Origin: Cognatiluteimonas weifangensis
GTDB lineage: Bacteria; Pseudomonadota; Gammaproteobacteria; Xanthomonadales; Xanthomonadaceae
Assembly (NCBI RefSeq): GCF_003416885.1
Contig: NZ_QVPD01000007.1
Span: 75,039 to 139,038, forward strand
Length of the DNA stretch: 64,000 nucleotides
Direction: 5' to 3'
The position numbers and the translations under genes were made by a program. The number at the start of each line of letters is the position of its first letter. Position 1 is the stretch's first letter. Of the stretch, positions 48,237 through 59,790 are shown piece by piece. The notes under the pieces are model-generated. The model was not told where the DNA came from. It saw nothing but the letters and a program-made list of their open reading frames with translations, and made no database searches.

Positions 48237-50750
48237 TCAGAACTCCCTGGACACGCGCAACCCGATGGTTCGTGGCGGGGTGCTGACGATATACGGCTGG
48301 TAGCCGCAGGTCAGGGTCGCGCACTCGGCGAACTTGGTCAGCTCCGTGCGCTTGTTGAACACGTTCTTGACGAACAGGTCGAACTTCCAGTCCCCGTGCG
48401 CGATGCCGCCCGACAGGTCGAACAGGGTGTAGGCATCGAGGTCGCCCAGCAGCGCGTTCTCGGCATCGCGCAGGTCGGCCCGGCGGCTGCCCTGGTGGAA
48501 CAGCGCACCCTGCACGTACGCCTCGTTGTCACCGATGTCCCAGCTGTAGCGCCCGGTGAGGTTGCCCTTGAACCTGGCGGTGATGGGCAGGCGCGTACCC
48601 TTGGCTGCCTCGGGTCCGTCGACCGGCTCGTCGGTGGCCGGATTGATGGTGCCTGGCGGGCAGACACTGACGGGGTTGCCGTCGGTGCCGTTGAACCCGC
48701 AGTAGTCCTCCATCAGTTTGGCGTCGTACCAGGCGAAGCCGCCGGACAGCAGGAAGTTGTAGCTGGCCTGCCATTGCAGTTCCAGTTCCGCGCCTTCGAT
48801 CCGCGCCTTGTTGGCGTTGCGGATCTCGGTGAGGCCGTTGAGGCCAAGGTAGGAGAATTGGAAGTCCTTCCAGTCCTCGCGGAACACCGCGCCGTTGAAG
48901 ATGATGCGATTGTCCAGCCACGCCGTTTTCCATCCGGCCTCGTAGTTGGTGAGGAAGTCGGAGGTGTACGGCGGCACCGTGCCGCGACGGTTGATGCCAC
49001 CGGGGCGGTAGCCTTCCGACCAGGTGGCGTACACCATCTTGTTGTCGTCGATCTTCCAGCTCAGGTTGAAGCGGCCGATCGAATCGCTTTCCTTGACCCG
49101 TTTGTCCAGATTCACGCACGGCGCGCCGTGGAACTGCTGGTCGATGGTGCACACGACCACACCGGAGGAGCTGCTCCAGCCCCAGTCGCCGTAACCGAAG
49201 AAACCGTACAGGCTGTTGTCGGCGCGGAACCAGCGCATGCCCGCGGTGGCGGTCAGGCGCGGAGTGATGTCGAACGACACCTCGCCGAACACCGCCTTGT
49301 CGCGGTCGACGCGTTGCTGTGCAGTCAACCAGATGGTATCCGCCCAGCCTGGCACTTCCTGCACCGCCGACAGCCCGTCCACCTGGTAGTTCTGCAGAAT
49401 GTCGTGCGACTGCCGCTGCCAGAACAGGCCGCCAACCACGCGCAAACGGTTGTCCGCCGGCGATGCGAGACGCAGTTCGTGGCTGTCTGTGCGGTAGCCG
49501 TCGGTGGCGAAGATATGCTGCGACGGATTGATGTAGGTGGCCGGATCGCAGGTGAAGGACACCGGGTCGAAGTCCGTGCACATGTAGGCGCCGTACCCGG
49601 AGAGAGTGTCGTACCAGAAGCCGTAGTCGGTGTAGTCGGCCGCCGAGTCGACGTCGCGCTTGAGGTGGGCGTAGGTGTAGGTCAGGTCGAAGTTGCCGAC
49701 CTTGCCCTGCACCGTGAGCGCGGCCTGGTACCACTTGTCTTTGGAGAACTCCGGGTAGCCATGCATGACCTTGAACTCGCCGACGCTCGGATCGTAGCCG
49801 GTACTGCCGTGCGCGTCCTGGTGCTGGCCCATGATGGTCGGGGTGATGGTCCAGTTGTCGTCCAGGTCGATCTGCAGCGCGGCACGCGCACCGACGGTGT
49901 CGGCTTCGTTGTAATCGTCCTCGACGAAGCGCGTGTTGTCGGCGACGATTCCGGAAGTCGGGAAGGTGATGGTACTGCGCACGTTGTCGACGTAGCCGGC
50001 GTCGTGCTTCTGCCAGCCCACCAGCCGCAACGCCGTGCGGTCGTTCACCGGCAGGTTGACCATGCCCTCGAGCACGTGACCGATGCCGCCGCCGTCGACG
50101 ACGTTGACCTCGCCACTGACGCTCGCGGCAAAACGCGATGCATCGGGTTTATTGGTGATGATGCGCAGGGTACCTGCCTGCGAACTGGCGCCGTACAGGG
50201 TGCCCTGCGGGCCGGCCAGCGCCTCCACCCGGGCGATGTCGTACATGTGCACGTCCAGCGCGCCGGTGATGGTGGTGATCGGCTGCTCGTCCAGGTACAC
50301 GCCGACGCTGGGCCGCGAGCCGGAATGGTTGCCGTCGCCACCGCTGGCCACGCCACGCATGTACACCTGCAGGAAGCCCGGACCGGAGAACACGCCGCCG
50401 CCGGCGGTACCGTAGGACAGGCTCGGAATCAGCTTGGCGTAGTCGTCGAAGTCGGCGACATTCTGCTGTTCCAGTTGCGCCTGCCCGATCGCCTGGATGC
50501 TGATCGGCACTTCCTGCAGGTTTTCCTCACGCTTTTGCGCGGTGACGGTGACCGTCCCCAGGGTGACCGCCTTTTGCTCCTGGCTGTTGGCGCTGGTCGC
50601 GACCGGCGTCTCCTGGCTACCGTCGTCGGCCGGGACCGGCGCCTCCTGCGCGAGCGCCATCGAGCCCATGGCCAGATAGATCGCCGCGGCCAGCGGCAGG
50701 CGCCGCAATCCCGTCGATCCGCGTTTGTGCCTCGTTGTCACGCTGTGCAT
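48237..50750 (-). CDS. TonB-dependent outer-membrane receptor
   Basis: Receptor of 837 residues with signal peptide ending MALAQ. The plug begins VTVTAQKREENLQEVPISIQ (typical of the large Xanthomonad/Caulobacter receptor clade) and contains QGTLYGASSQAGTLRIIT; the barrel ends with GLRVSREF and a C-terminal phenylalanine. Ligand unknown. GGAGGGG lies 5-10 bp before the start. It is 33 bp downstream of a TPR-sulfotransferase gene, a pairing that recurs in this group of bacteria. A ribosome site and short spacing support co-transcription. Confidence 0.93.
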   Translation of the reverse strand: MHSVTTRHKRGSTGLRRLPLAAAIYLAMGSMALAQEAPVPADDGSQETPVATSANSQEQKAVTLGTVTVTAQKREENLQEVPISIQAIGQAQLEQQNVADFDDYAKLIPSLSYGTAGGGVFSGPGFLQVYMRGVASGGDGNHSGSRPSVGVYLDEQPITTITGALDVHMYDIARVEALAGPQGTLYGASSQAGTLRIITNKPDASRFAASVSGEVNVVDGGGIGHVLEGMVNLPVNDRTALRLVGWQKHDAGYVDNVRSTITFPTSGIVADNTRFVEDDYNEADTVGARAALQIDLDDNWTITPTIMGQHQDAHGSTGYDPSVGEFKVMHGYPEFSKDKWYQAALTVQGKVGNFDLTYTYAHLKRDVDSAADYTDYGFWYDTLSGYGAYMCTDFDPVSFTCDPATYINPSQHIFATDGYRTDSHELRLASPADNRLRVVGGLFWQRQSHDILQNYQVDGLSAVQEVPGWADTIWLTAQQRVDRDKAVFGEVSFDITPRLTATAGMRWFRADNSLYGFFGYGDWGWSSSSGVVVCTIDQQFHGAPCVNLDKRVKESDSIGRFNLSWKIDDNKMVYATWSEGYRPGGINRRGTVPPYTSDFLTNYEAGWKTAWLDNRIIFNGAVFREDWKDFQFSYLGLNGLTEIRNANKARIEGAELELQWQASYNFLLSGGFAWYDAKLMEDYCGFNGTDGNPVSVCPPGTINPATDEPVDGPEAAKGTRLPITARFKGNLTGRYSWDIGDNEAYVQGALFHQGSRRADLRDAENALLGDLDAYTLFDLSGGIAHGDWKFDLFVKNVFNKRTELTKFAECATLTCGYQPYIVSTPPRTIGLRVSREF

Positions 50751-50783
50751 TTCCCCCTCCCCTCCCGTTGAGTGTCAATCAGG

Positions 50784-52817
50784 CTATTGCATGGTCTGGA
50801 ACACCGGAACCTCCGGATAGTGGTCGAGCACCGGCCCCAGCGCCGCCTTCAGCGGCCCCAGCCAGGGCTCGTAATGGCGCCAGTGGTCGACGCCGTCGCG
50901 ATAGATGGGCCGACGCACCTGTTCCGAGCTGGCGGTGCGCACCGGGCGCGCGTTCTCGAAGAAGCGCAGGCAACCTGGCTCGAACGGCAACCCGCAGTAG
51001 TCGAGCAGGCGTCGCACTTCGGCCTCGGTGTCCTCGACCATGCGCTCGTAGTACACACGATGGATGCGGCCCGGCAGGACCGCGTCGAAATGCGCCATCA
51101 ACTCGACGTAGTCGCGGTAGTAGCGGCCGATGTCGTCGAGGTCGTAGCTGAAATCCTGACCTCGGGCGAAATGCTGCTTGTACAGCGAGAAACCGCAGGC
51201 TAGCGGATGCCGGCGCACGTCGACGATCCTGGCATTGGGCAGCGCGAGCTGGATCAGGCCGATGTGCGCGAAATTGTTCGGCATCTTGTCGATGAAGAAC
51301 GGCGTGCCGGCTTTGCGCTGTATGCGGGTGTTCTCCAGATAGCGTTCGCCCAGCGCGCGCACCGCGTCGGCATCGAGCCCGGCCAGCGCCTCGTGGTAAC
51401 GGGCGGGGCCTTCGTCGGCGCCTTGCTGACGCAATGCCCGCGTCAGCGAAATGATCTCGGGCAGCTCCATCGTGCCCTCGACCTGCGGGTGGCTGGACAG
51501 GATCTGCTCGATCAGGGTCGAGCCGGCGCGCGGCATGCCGACGATGAAGATCGGGTCCTGCGCGACGACACCATATCCAGCTCGCTCGCGGAAGAATTCC
51601 GGCGTGTAGATCTCCGCCGCCCGCTGCAGCCGGGCGCTGGTCGCATCGGCCGAATACGGCACCCGCGCCAGCCGCAGCGCATTTCCGTCTCTGTAATGCG
51701 AGAACGACGCGACGTAATCGCCGCGATCCTCGAGTGCCTTGCCGAGTGCGAAATCCAGGTGCAGACGGTGTTCGTCCTCCAGGTCCGCGCGTTGCAGCTG
51801 CGAGCGCATCGCGGCGATGTCGGTATCGTTGAAGCGGAAGGTCTTGAGATTGGCCAGGCTCCACCAGGCGTCACCGAAGCCAGGATCGAGTCCGATGCAG
51901 CGGCGATAGGCGGTGATCGCGCGTTCACGCAGACCGGCGGTCTTGAGCGCATGCCCCTGACTGAGCCAGACCCGCGGCTGGTCGGGGTGTTCGGCGAGGA
52001 TGCTGTCGTAAAGCTCGATCGCTTTCCCGAAGTCGCCGGTACGACACAGCACTACCGCCATGAGGTTGCGATAGGCGGGATTGTGGGGGTCGGTGGCCAG
52101 CAGCCGTTCGACCTCGGCCAGCGCCTCCTGCGGACGATTGCTGCGGTGCAGGACCATGGCGTAGTTCTGGCGCGCCGCATGGAAGCCAGGCGCCAGCTCC
52201 AGGCAGCGCTCGAGCAGGTGCGCGGCATCCTCGTTGCGGCCGATCCGCGCCGCGATCTCGGCCAGCATGCGGATCGCGGCGACATCGGTCGGGGCGCGGC
52301 GCAGGTGCTCGCGCAACAGGGTTTCGGCCTGCGGGATACGGTTGTCGTGCAACGCGCTCGCGGCCGCGAGCAGGCGCGGGTCGCGGGTGGAGTGGCGCAC
52401 GTGCGCGGCGTAGGCGGCATCGGCACCGTCGCTGTCGCCCATCGCCGTCAGGTGGTCGCCGAGCGCGCGCCAGGCCTGCGGCAGATCCGGCTGCAGCGCC
52501 ACCGCGCGGCGCAATGCGGCGACGGCGGCTTCGCCGCGGCGCGCGCGCCCGAGGGCGATGCCGAGCTCGGCCTGCGCCAGCGCCCAATCCGGTTGCTGCC
52601 GGGCGAGCCGGTCCAGGATCTCCAGCGCGCGCACGCTGTCGCCGCGGATGCCGTACGACTTGCCCAGCAGCAGCAGCGCCATCGGGTGTTCGCCGACGGC
52701 CTGCAGGATTTCGGTCGCCTGTTCGCCGGCCAGGGCCGGATCGCTGTCGAGGAGACGCGACGCGTGGGCCAGGGCGACCTCGACGGACGCCACGGACTCG
52801 ACAGGCACTTGACTCAT
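50784..52817 (-). CDS. TPR-containing sulfotransferase
   Basis: Two-domain protein of 677 residues. The N-terminal ~400 residues are tetratricopeptide-type repeats (GDSDGADAAYAAHVRH, RNEDAAHLLERCLELAPGFH, AIELYDSILAEHPDQPRVWL). The C-terminal domain is a sulfotransferase: PIFIVGMPRAGSTLIEQIL is the 5'-phosphosulfate (PAPS) loop and VDVRRHPLACGFSLYKQHF the 3'-phosphate site. There is no signal peptide. It would transfer sulfate to an unidentified acceptor. Such TPR-sulfotransferases commonly precede TonB receptor genes in Xanthomonadaceae, as here. Confidence 0.9.
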   Translation of the reverse strand: MSQVPVESVASVEVALAHASRLLDSDPALAGEQATEILQAVGEHPMALLLLGKSYGIRGDSVRALEILDRLARQQPDWALAQAELGIALGRARRGEAAVAALRRAVALQPDLPQAWRALGDHLTAMGDSDGADAAYAAHVRHSTRDPRLLAAASALHDNRIPQAETLLREHLRRAPTDVAAIRMLAEIAARIGRNEDAAHLLERCLELAPGFHAARQNYAMVLHRSNRPQEALAEVERLLATDPHNPAYRNLMAVVLCRTGDFGKAIELYDSILAEHPDQPRVWLSQGHALKTAGLRERAITAYRRCIGLDPGFGDAWWSLANLKTFRFNDTDIAAMRSQLQRADLEDEHRLHLDFALGKALEDRGDYVASFSHYRDGNALRLARVPYSADATSARLQRAAEIYTPEFFRERAGYGVVAQDPIFIVGMPRAGSTLIEQILSSHPQVEGTMELPEIISLTRALRQQGADEGPARYHEALAGLDADAVRALGERYLENTRIQRKAGTPFFIDKMPNNFAHIGLIQLALPNARIVDVRRHPLACGFSLYKQHFARGQDFSYDLDDIGRYYRDYVELMAHFDAVLPGRIHRVYYERMVEDTEAEVRRLLDYCGLPFEPGCLRFFENARPVRTASSEQVRRPIYRDGVDHWRHYEPWLGPLKAALGPVLDHYPEVPVFQTMQ

Positions 52818-52951
52818 GCGGCTCCCCGGCTGTACGGGGTCGAGAGTACGGCGGCGCATGGGCGTCGGCAAGGGTGTACGCCGCAATCCGCCGCGAGGCG
52901 GCCCGGGAGCCTCCGCGGCCCCGCGTGCGCGGGACCGGCGATGGCGCGGCC

Positions 52952-53851
52952 TCAGTCCTCGTCCGGCCAGCGGGCCGCCGGCGTCGCCGGTGCGGTACGC
53001 GGCACCGGCACGGCGGCGACCGCAGTCCAGACCTTGAGCGCATCCACGGTGGCGGCGACGTCGTGGACGCGCAGCAACGACGCCCCGCGTTGCGCGGCGA
53101 TCAGGTGCGCGGCGACCGAGCCGTGCACGCGCCCGCGGGGATCGTCGCGGCCGGTGAGCTCGCCGATGGTGCGCTTGCGCGACAGCCCGGCCAGCACCGG
53201 CACGCCCAGTTCGGCGAAGCGCGGCAGCTGCGCCAGCAGCGCGAGGTTGTGCGCGGTGGTCTTGCCGAAGCCGAAGCCCGGGTCGACCACGATGTTGCGC
53301 TTGGCGATCCCGGCCATTTCCGCGGCGAAGATCCGCTCGGCGAGGAAGCGGTGGACCTCGGCGACCACGTCGTCGTAATGCGGTGCGTCCTGCATCGAGC
53401 GCGGCTGCCCGAGCATGTGCATCAGCACCACCGGCACGCCGAGCTGCGCGGCGGTGTCGAGCGCGCCTTCGCGACGCAGGGCATAGACATCGTTGATCAT
53501 GCCGGCGCCGGCTGCGACCGCGGCGCGCATCACCTCCGGCTTGGAGGTGTCGACGCTGATCGGCAGCGCGGTCTGCCGCGCCAGCGCCTCGATCACCGGG
53601 ATCACCCGGCGCAGTTCTTCCTCCAGCGGCACCTCCCCGGCGCCCGGGCGCGTGGATTCGCCGCCGACGTCGAGAATGTCCGCGCCCTCCTCCGCCAGCG
53701 CCAGCCCGTGCGCGATGGCGGCTTCGGGCGTCGCGTGCTCGCCGCCGTCGGAGAACGAATCCGGGGTCACGTTGACGATGCCCATCACCCGCGGGCGATC
53801 GAACTTCAGCAGGCGGCCGGCGCAGTCGAGTTGCGGGGTGGTGTCGAACAT
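52952..53851 (-). CDS. folP: dihydropteroate synthase
   Basis: TIM-barrel enzyme of 299 residues that condenses p-aminobenzoate with the pterin pyrophosphate in folate synthesis; the target of sulfonamides. The pterin loop PRVMGIVNVTPDSFSDGG and the second signature ILDVGGESTRPGA are complete. It lies between ftsH and the sulfotransferase. The rlmE-ftsH-folP order is ancestral in gammaproteobacteria, though glmM, usually next, is absent here. The tail after the barrel is low-complexity. Confidence 0.96.
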   Translation of the reverse strand: MFDTTPQLDCAGRLLKFDRPRVMGIVNVTPDSFSDGGEHATPEAAIAHGLALAEEGADILDVGGESTRPGAGEVPLEEELRRVIPVIEALARQTALPISVDTSKPEVMRAAVAAGAGMINDVYALRREGALDTAAQLGVPVVLMHMLGQPRSMQDAPHYDDVVAEVHRFLAERIFAAEMAGIAKRNIVVDPGFGFGKTTAHNLALLAQLPRFAELGVPVLAGLSRKRTIGELTGRDDPRGRVHGSVAAHLIAAQRGASLLRVHDVAATVDALKVWTAVAAVPVPRTAPATPAARWPDED

Positions 53852-53860
53852 CGCGTGCCT

Positions 53861-53901
53861 GCAACGAAAAAGGCCAGAGCGAACTCTGGCCTTTCCGTTG
53901 C
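53861..53901 (-). terminator. terminator between ftsH and folP
   Basis: AAAGGCCAGAG-CGAA-CTCTGGCCTTT is an 11-bp stem (53869-53894) in which the loop is GNRA-like; the flanking GCAACG/CGTTGC can extend it. On the minus strand it ends in five T. It lies 20 bp past the ftsH stop. Confidence 0.85.
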
Positions 53902-53914
53902 GTGCAGGCAAGCG

Positions 53915-55813
<1,899 letters not shown>

Positions 55814-55942
55814 AAAGATGGGATTACCCTGGTTTTGCAACGTTAATTCAAGCCAGCCACGACACTCGATTTCGCCTGCTTCGCCCTGCCCTTCGCCACG
55901 GCCTGGCATTCGCGACCGCGACAAGCGCGGCAGGACCTCCGC

Positions 55943-56578
55943 TCACCGCTTGCCCTGCGCCAGCGCATAGACCTCCGGCGAGCGCTTGCGCGACGCCGAC
56001 GGCTTGCGGATCGCCACCGCGGCATACCGCTGTCGCAACTCGCGCACATACTGGTCGAATCCCGTTCCCTGGAACAGCTTGATCAGGAACGTGCCGCCGG
56101 GGCGCAGCCGGCGGTCGGCGAAGTCCATCGCCAGTTCCGCCAGATGCATCATCCGCGGCTGGTCGACCGCATCCATACCGCTCTTATTGGGGGCCATGTC
56201 CGAGAGCACAAGGTCGACGGGCGACCCGCCCAGCATGGCGTCCAGACGCGATAGGACCGCATCTTCCCTGAAATCCCCATGAAGGAACTCGACCCCGGCC
56301 AGCGGCGGCATGTCCAGGATGTCCAGGGCGACGACCCGGCCCGGGCGCGCCGGATCCAGCCGCTCCAGCTCCTGCCGCAGCCACTGCGACCAGCCGCCGG
56401 GCGCCGCGCCGAGGTCGACCACGACCATTCCCGGCCGCAGCAGCCGGTCGCGCGCGACCAGTTCCTCCAGCTTGTAGGCCGCGCGCGAGCGCAGGCCCTC
56501 GGCCTGCGCCTTCTTCACGTAGGGGTCGGAGAAGTGCTCCTTCAGCCAGCGCTGGCTGGACTTGCTGCGGGTGGCCAT
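55943..56578 (-). CDS. rlmE: 23S rRNA (uridine-2552-2'-O)-methyltransferase RlmE
   Basis: FtsJ/RrmJ-type methyltransferase of 211 residues that methylates U2552 in the A-loop of 23S r[13 protein letters not shown] and [15 protein letters not shown] (SAM motif I) open the domain; [13 protein letters not shown] and [13 protein letters not shown] supply the D and K of the K-D-K-E set. It starts ATG 56578 and is 129 bp upstream of ftsH, the conserved rlmE-ftsH order. yhbY diverges from it. Confidence 0.96.
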   Translation of the reverse strand: MATRSKSSQRWLKEHFSDPYVKKAQAEGLRSRAAYKLEELVARDRLLRPGMVVVDLGAAPGGWSQWLRQELERLDPARPGRVVALDILDMPPLAGVEFLHGDFREDAVLSRLDAMLGGSPVDLVLSDMAPNKSGMDAVDQPRMMHLAELAMDFADRRLRPGGTFLIKLFQGTGFDQYVRELRQRYAAVAIRKPSASRKRSPEVYALAQGKR

Positions 56579-56688
56579 GCGGCTGTTTTTCCGGGGAAAT
56601 CCGTGCCGGCCGGCGCGGTCTCTCCCTGCGGATCGATCCTCCGGCGCCATGATACCCTGAGTGCCCTCCGCAGCCCTCGCGTGTTCGC

Positions 56689-56994
56689 ATGCCCATCGTC
56701 CTGACCGCCGCCCAGACCCGTTTCCTGCGCGGCCAGGCGCACGAGCTGAAGGCCCTGCTGCAGGTCGGCGGCAAGGGCATCAGCGCCGCGCTGGTGGCCG
56801 AGGCCCAGGGCGCGCTGGAACACCACGAACTGATCAAGGTGAAGGTCGCCGGCGAGGACCGCCAGGCGCGCGACGCCATGATCGCCGAGTTGGCGCAGCG
56901 CACCGACGCCGCGCTGGTGCAGCGCATCGGCCACACCGCGATCCTGTACCGGCCATCCACGGACCACCGCCGGATCGTGCTGCCGCGGCCCTGA
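56689..56994 (+). CDS. yhbY: YhbY-family RNA-binding protein
   Basis: A 101-residue CRS1/YhbY-fold protein that associates with pre-50S ribosomal particles. It shows the signature [19 protein letters not shown], then [18 protein letters not shown] and [20 protein letters not shown]. It is divergent from rlmE, as in E. coli. The name follows the E. coli homologue. Confidence 0.94.
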   Translation: MPIVLTAAQTRFLRGQAHELKALLQVGGKGISAALVAEAQGALEHHELIKVKVAGEDRQARDAMIAELAQRTDAALVQRIGHTAILYRPSTDHRRIVLPRP

Positions 56995-57083
56995 CCCGCC
57001 CCGCCGGCGCGGTTCCAGGCCGCGCATCCCGGCTGCGGGCGCGGGCGGTGCCGGCGCAGGCGGAATCCGAGGAACCCACGCCC

Positions 57084-57467
57084 ATGCAACTGAACCTCGA
57101 ACGCCCGGATTACGACTACTCCCTGCGCGGCGCCGACGGCACCGCGGCCCGGGTCAACGACCGCACCCTGCGGCGCAGCTTCATCGTCGCCCCCGACGCG
57201 CTGGTCGAGGACTGGCCGGCCACCGACGTCGCCGCGCTGGCACCGGCCGACCTGGAACCGCTGCTGGCGCTGAAGCCGGAACTGATCGTGCTGGGCAGCG
57301 GCGCGGCCCAGGCGTTCCCGCCGGCCGCGACCCTGGCCGCCTGCCTGTCCCGTGGCGTCGGCCTGGAAACCATGACCAACGCCGCCGCCGCGCGCACCTA
57401 CAGCGTGCTCGCCGGCGAAGGCCGGCGCGTGGTCGCCGGCTTCGTGTTCCCCGCAACGTCCGGTTAG
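57084..57467 (+). CDS. Mth938-like domain protein (DUF498/NDUFAF3-like)
   Basis: A 127-residue protein with the Mth938 fold, seen in LEPLLALKPELIVLGSGAAQ and GVGLETMTNAAAARTYSVLA. Relatives include the mitochondrial complex I assembly factor NDUFAF3, but the bacterial function is uncertain. It lies 89 bp after yhbY on the same strand; GAGGAACCC precedes the ATG at 57084. Confidence 0.88.
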   Translation: MQLNLERPDYDYSLRGADGTAARVNDRTLRRSFIVAPDALVEDWPATDVAALAPADLEPLLALKPELIVLGSGAAQAFPPAATLAACLSRGVGLETMTNAAAARTYSVLAGEGRRVVAGFVFPATSG

Positions 57468-57603
57468 GCGGCTGCAGCGACCGCCCCGCGGGATCGCGCA
57501 CGCTGCGCGATCGCGCTCACGTTCGCGGTCGCGACGGTGGGGCCCGCGGACGGCGCACGCGGCGCCGGGGCGGGGCTCCACCCGGCACCCATCGCCCCGC
57601 CGG

Positions 57604-58368
57604 CTACCGCTGCGGCAGGTAGACCAGCGGATCCACCGGCTTGCCGTTGTAGCGGATCTCGAAGTGCAGCATGTCGCGGGCCGCGCCGCTGTGGCCCAGT
57701 TCGGCGATCTGCTGCCCGGCCTTGACCAACTGGCCCTCGTTGACCAGACGCGCACGGTTGTGGCCGTAGGCCGACAGCCACTGCTCGTCGTGCTTGACGA
57801 TGATCAGCTCGCCGTATCCGACCAGCCCGGAGCCCGAATACACCACCACGCCATCGGCCGCGGCGTGCACCGGCGTGCCGGCGACGGCGCCGATGTCGAT
57901 GCCCTGCCGCGTCGTTTCGCCGGCGACATAGCGCGCCAGCAGCGTGCCCTGGACCGGCCAGCGCCAGACGAACGGGCTCGATGGCGGAGCCGCTGCCGGC
58001 GCCGGCGTGGCGGGTGGGCGCGGCGCGCCGGTACGCGGACGCACTGCACCCGCGTGCGCGGTCCCCGTCGCCCGCGCGCCGCCGCCCGGATACAGACGCA
58101 AGCGCTGCCCGGGGTAGATCGTGTACGGCGGCGCAATGCCGTTCCAGGCCGCCAGGTCGCGGGCGGTGATGCCGTTGTCGGTGGCGATGCGATACAGGGT
58201 CTGGCCGCGACGCACGGTGACGGTGGTGCCGTACCTGGGTTGGGACACCTGCACCGGGCCGCGGTCGCCGACGCGGCGCACCACCTGGCTGCTGCCGCAG
58301 GCCGCCAGCAGCATGGTCGCCGCCAGCAGCACCGCCAAGCGCCCCCACCCCTGTCGCGTCGCCCTCAT
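57604..58368 (-). CDS. nlpD: LysM-M23 murein hydrolase activator (NlpD-like)
   Basis: Lipoprotein of 254 residues (lipobox MLLAACGSS, cysteine near residue 24). One LysM domain (VRRGQTLYRIATDNGITARD...WNGIAPPYTIYPGQRLRL) is followed by a Pro/Ala linker and an M23 domain (RQGIDIGAVAGTPVHAAADG; ending HFEIRYNGKPVDPLVYL). The M23 metal ligands appear partly replaced: the first histidine is Q in RQGIDIG, as in inactive NlpD/EnvC activators of amidases. ATG overlaps the DedA-like stop (ATGA). No rpoS follows, unlike in enterics. Confidence 0.9.
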   Translation of the reverse strand: MRATRQGWGRLAVLLAATMLLAACGSSQVVRRVGDRGPVQVSQPRYGTTVTVRRGQTLYRIATDNGITARDLAAWNGIAPPYTIYPGQRLRLYPGGGARATGTAHAGAVRPRTGAPRPPATPAPAAAPPSSPFVWRWPVQGTLLARYVAGETTRQGIDIGAVAGTPVHAAADGVVVYSGSGLVGYGELIIVKHDEQWLSAYGHNRARLVNEGQLVKAGQQIAELGHSGAARDMLHFEIRYNGKPVDPLVYLPQR

Positions 58369-58979
58369 CCCGTCTGCGCTCTCCATACCAGGTAGCCGAT
58401 GCCGGCCGCGAGCAATGCGGTCGCGATCCAGCCCAGCGGTTCGATCCAGCGATGCAGCGCCGCCTCCGCGCGCACCCCGCCGAGGCGGATCGCCATCGCG
58501 ATCAGGTACACGCGCTTGCCGCGGCCGACGAACATGCTGGCCATGAACGGCAGCAGCGGCACCCCGACGATACCCGATGCCCAGGTGAAGAACTTCAACG
58601 GGATCGGGGTGAATCCGGCCAGCACCAGGATCCAGAACGTCTTCCACGGCGAATCGGCGGCGATCCCGCGCAGGTATTCGACCTGCTCGTCGATCTTGTC
58701 GATCCAGCCCAGCGAGGCCAGCAGCGGCTTGACCAGCTCGTAGGCGTAATGCCCGAGCGCGTAACCCAGCAGCGCGCCGACCAGCGAGCCGAGCAGGCTC
58801 AGCGAGGCGAAACGGAACGCGCGCTGCGGCCGCGACAGCGCCATCGGCGCCAGCATCACTTCCGGCGGCACCGGGAAGAACACCGCCTCGGCGAAGCTCA
58901 GCCCGGTCAGCAGCGCCGGTGCGCGCGGATGGCGGGCCGCGGTCAGCGCACGCTCGTAGATCGGCCCGAACAGTTTCAT
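58365..58979 (-). CDS. DedA-family membrane protein (YqaA-like)
   Basis: A 204-residue inner-membrane protein of the DedA/SNARE-associated family, with about five hydrophobic segments. PALLTGLSFAEAVFFPVPPEVMLAP opens the conserved domain, with the E/F-P-P-E turn, and GFTPIPLKFFTWASGIVG is the later motif. DedA proteins are linked to lipid flipping and membrane energetics. It sits between pcm (112 bp away) and the NlpD-like gene. Confidence 0.9.
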   Translation of the reverse strand: MKLFGPIYERALTAARHPRAPALLTGLSFAEAVFFPVPPEVMLAPMALSRPQRAFRFASLSLLGSLVGALLGYALGHYAYELVKPLLASLGWIDKIDEQVEYLRGIAADSPWKTFWILVLAGFTPIPLKFFTWASGIVGVPLLPFMASMFVGRGKRVYLIAMAIRLGGVRAEAALHRWIEPLGWIATALLAAGIGYLVWRAQTG

Positions 58980-59091
58980 CGCCGGCTCCGGCAGCGTCGG
59001 CCGCCACGGGGACAGGGAGAGGAGTGACCGCGGCCACGCAGGGGCCCCGCGCCGCGGACGCTGCCGCAGGCGCGGCCGGGCCGGGGCCGGC

Positions 59092-59790
59092 TCAATCGAG
59101 CATCCCCGACAGCAGCGGCACGAACACCACCGGGCCCAGGTTGTCCTGGGTCACCACGCCGTCGGCGTCCTTGCGCAGGCGCAGCAGCGACTGCCCGCTG
59201 CCGCTGCCCACCGGCGCCACCAGGGTGCCGCCGGGGGCGAGCTGCGCGGACAGCGCCTCGACCAGTGCCGGCGCCGCGGCGGTGACCACGATCGCGTCGA
59301 ACGGCGCGTACTCGGGCCAGCCGATGCGGCCGTCGTCGTGCTTGCTGCGCACGTTGAGGCCGAGCGCGCGCAAGCGCTTGCGCGCGGTGCGCAGCAGCTC
59401 GCCGATGCGCTCCACGGTGTAGACCTCCAGCCCCAGCGCGGCCAGGATCGCGCCCTGGTAGCCCGAGCCGGTGCCGACTTCCAGCACCTTCTTCGGCTGC
59501 GCGCCGCCGGCTTGTTGCCCACCCGAGAACAGCGCCTCGGTCATCTTCGCCACGACCCAGGGCTGGGAAATGGTCTGGCCGTGGCCGATCGGCAGCGCCG
59601 TGTCCTCGTAGGCGCGGGTGGCCAGCGCCTCGTCGACGAACAGGTGCCGCGGCACGGTGCGGATCGCGTTGAGCACGCGCTCGTCGACGATGCCGCCCGC
59701 GCGCAGGCGCTCGATCAGGCGGTCGCGCACGCGCTGGCTGGTCATGCCCAGGCCGAGCGCTTCGGGTTGCAGGCGCAGGCGTGCGGTCAT
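59092..59790 (-). CDS. pcm: protein-L-isoaspartate O-methyltransferase
   Basis: Repair methyltransferase of 232 residues that converts isoaspartyl sites back toward aspartate. [20 protein letters not shown] and [20 protein letters not shown] are the Pcm motifs, and [18 protein letters not shown] is the SAM-binding motif I. The ATG at 59790 overlaps the surE stop by 4 bp (ATGA). The surE-pcm order is conserved in proteobacteria. Confidence 0.96.
   Translation of the reverse strand: MTARLRLQPEALGLGMTSQRVRDRLIERLRAGGIVDERVLNAIRTVPRHLFVDEALATRAYEDTALPIGHGQTISQPWVVAKMTEALFSGGQQAGGAQPKKVLEVGTGSGYQGAILAALGLEVYTVERIGELLRTARKRLRALGLNVRSKHDDGRIGWPEYAPFDAIVVTAAAPALVEALSAQLAPGGTLVAPVGSGSGQSLLRLRKDADGVVTQDNLGPVVFVPLLSGMLD

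Noticed and set aside
55814..55942. Sigma-32-like promoter before ftsH (CTTGAA)
   Set aside because: A CTTGAA and a CCCAT are present on the minus strand but about 24 bp apart, too far for a heat-shock promoter.
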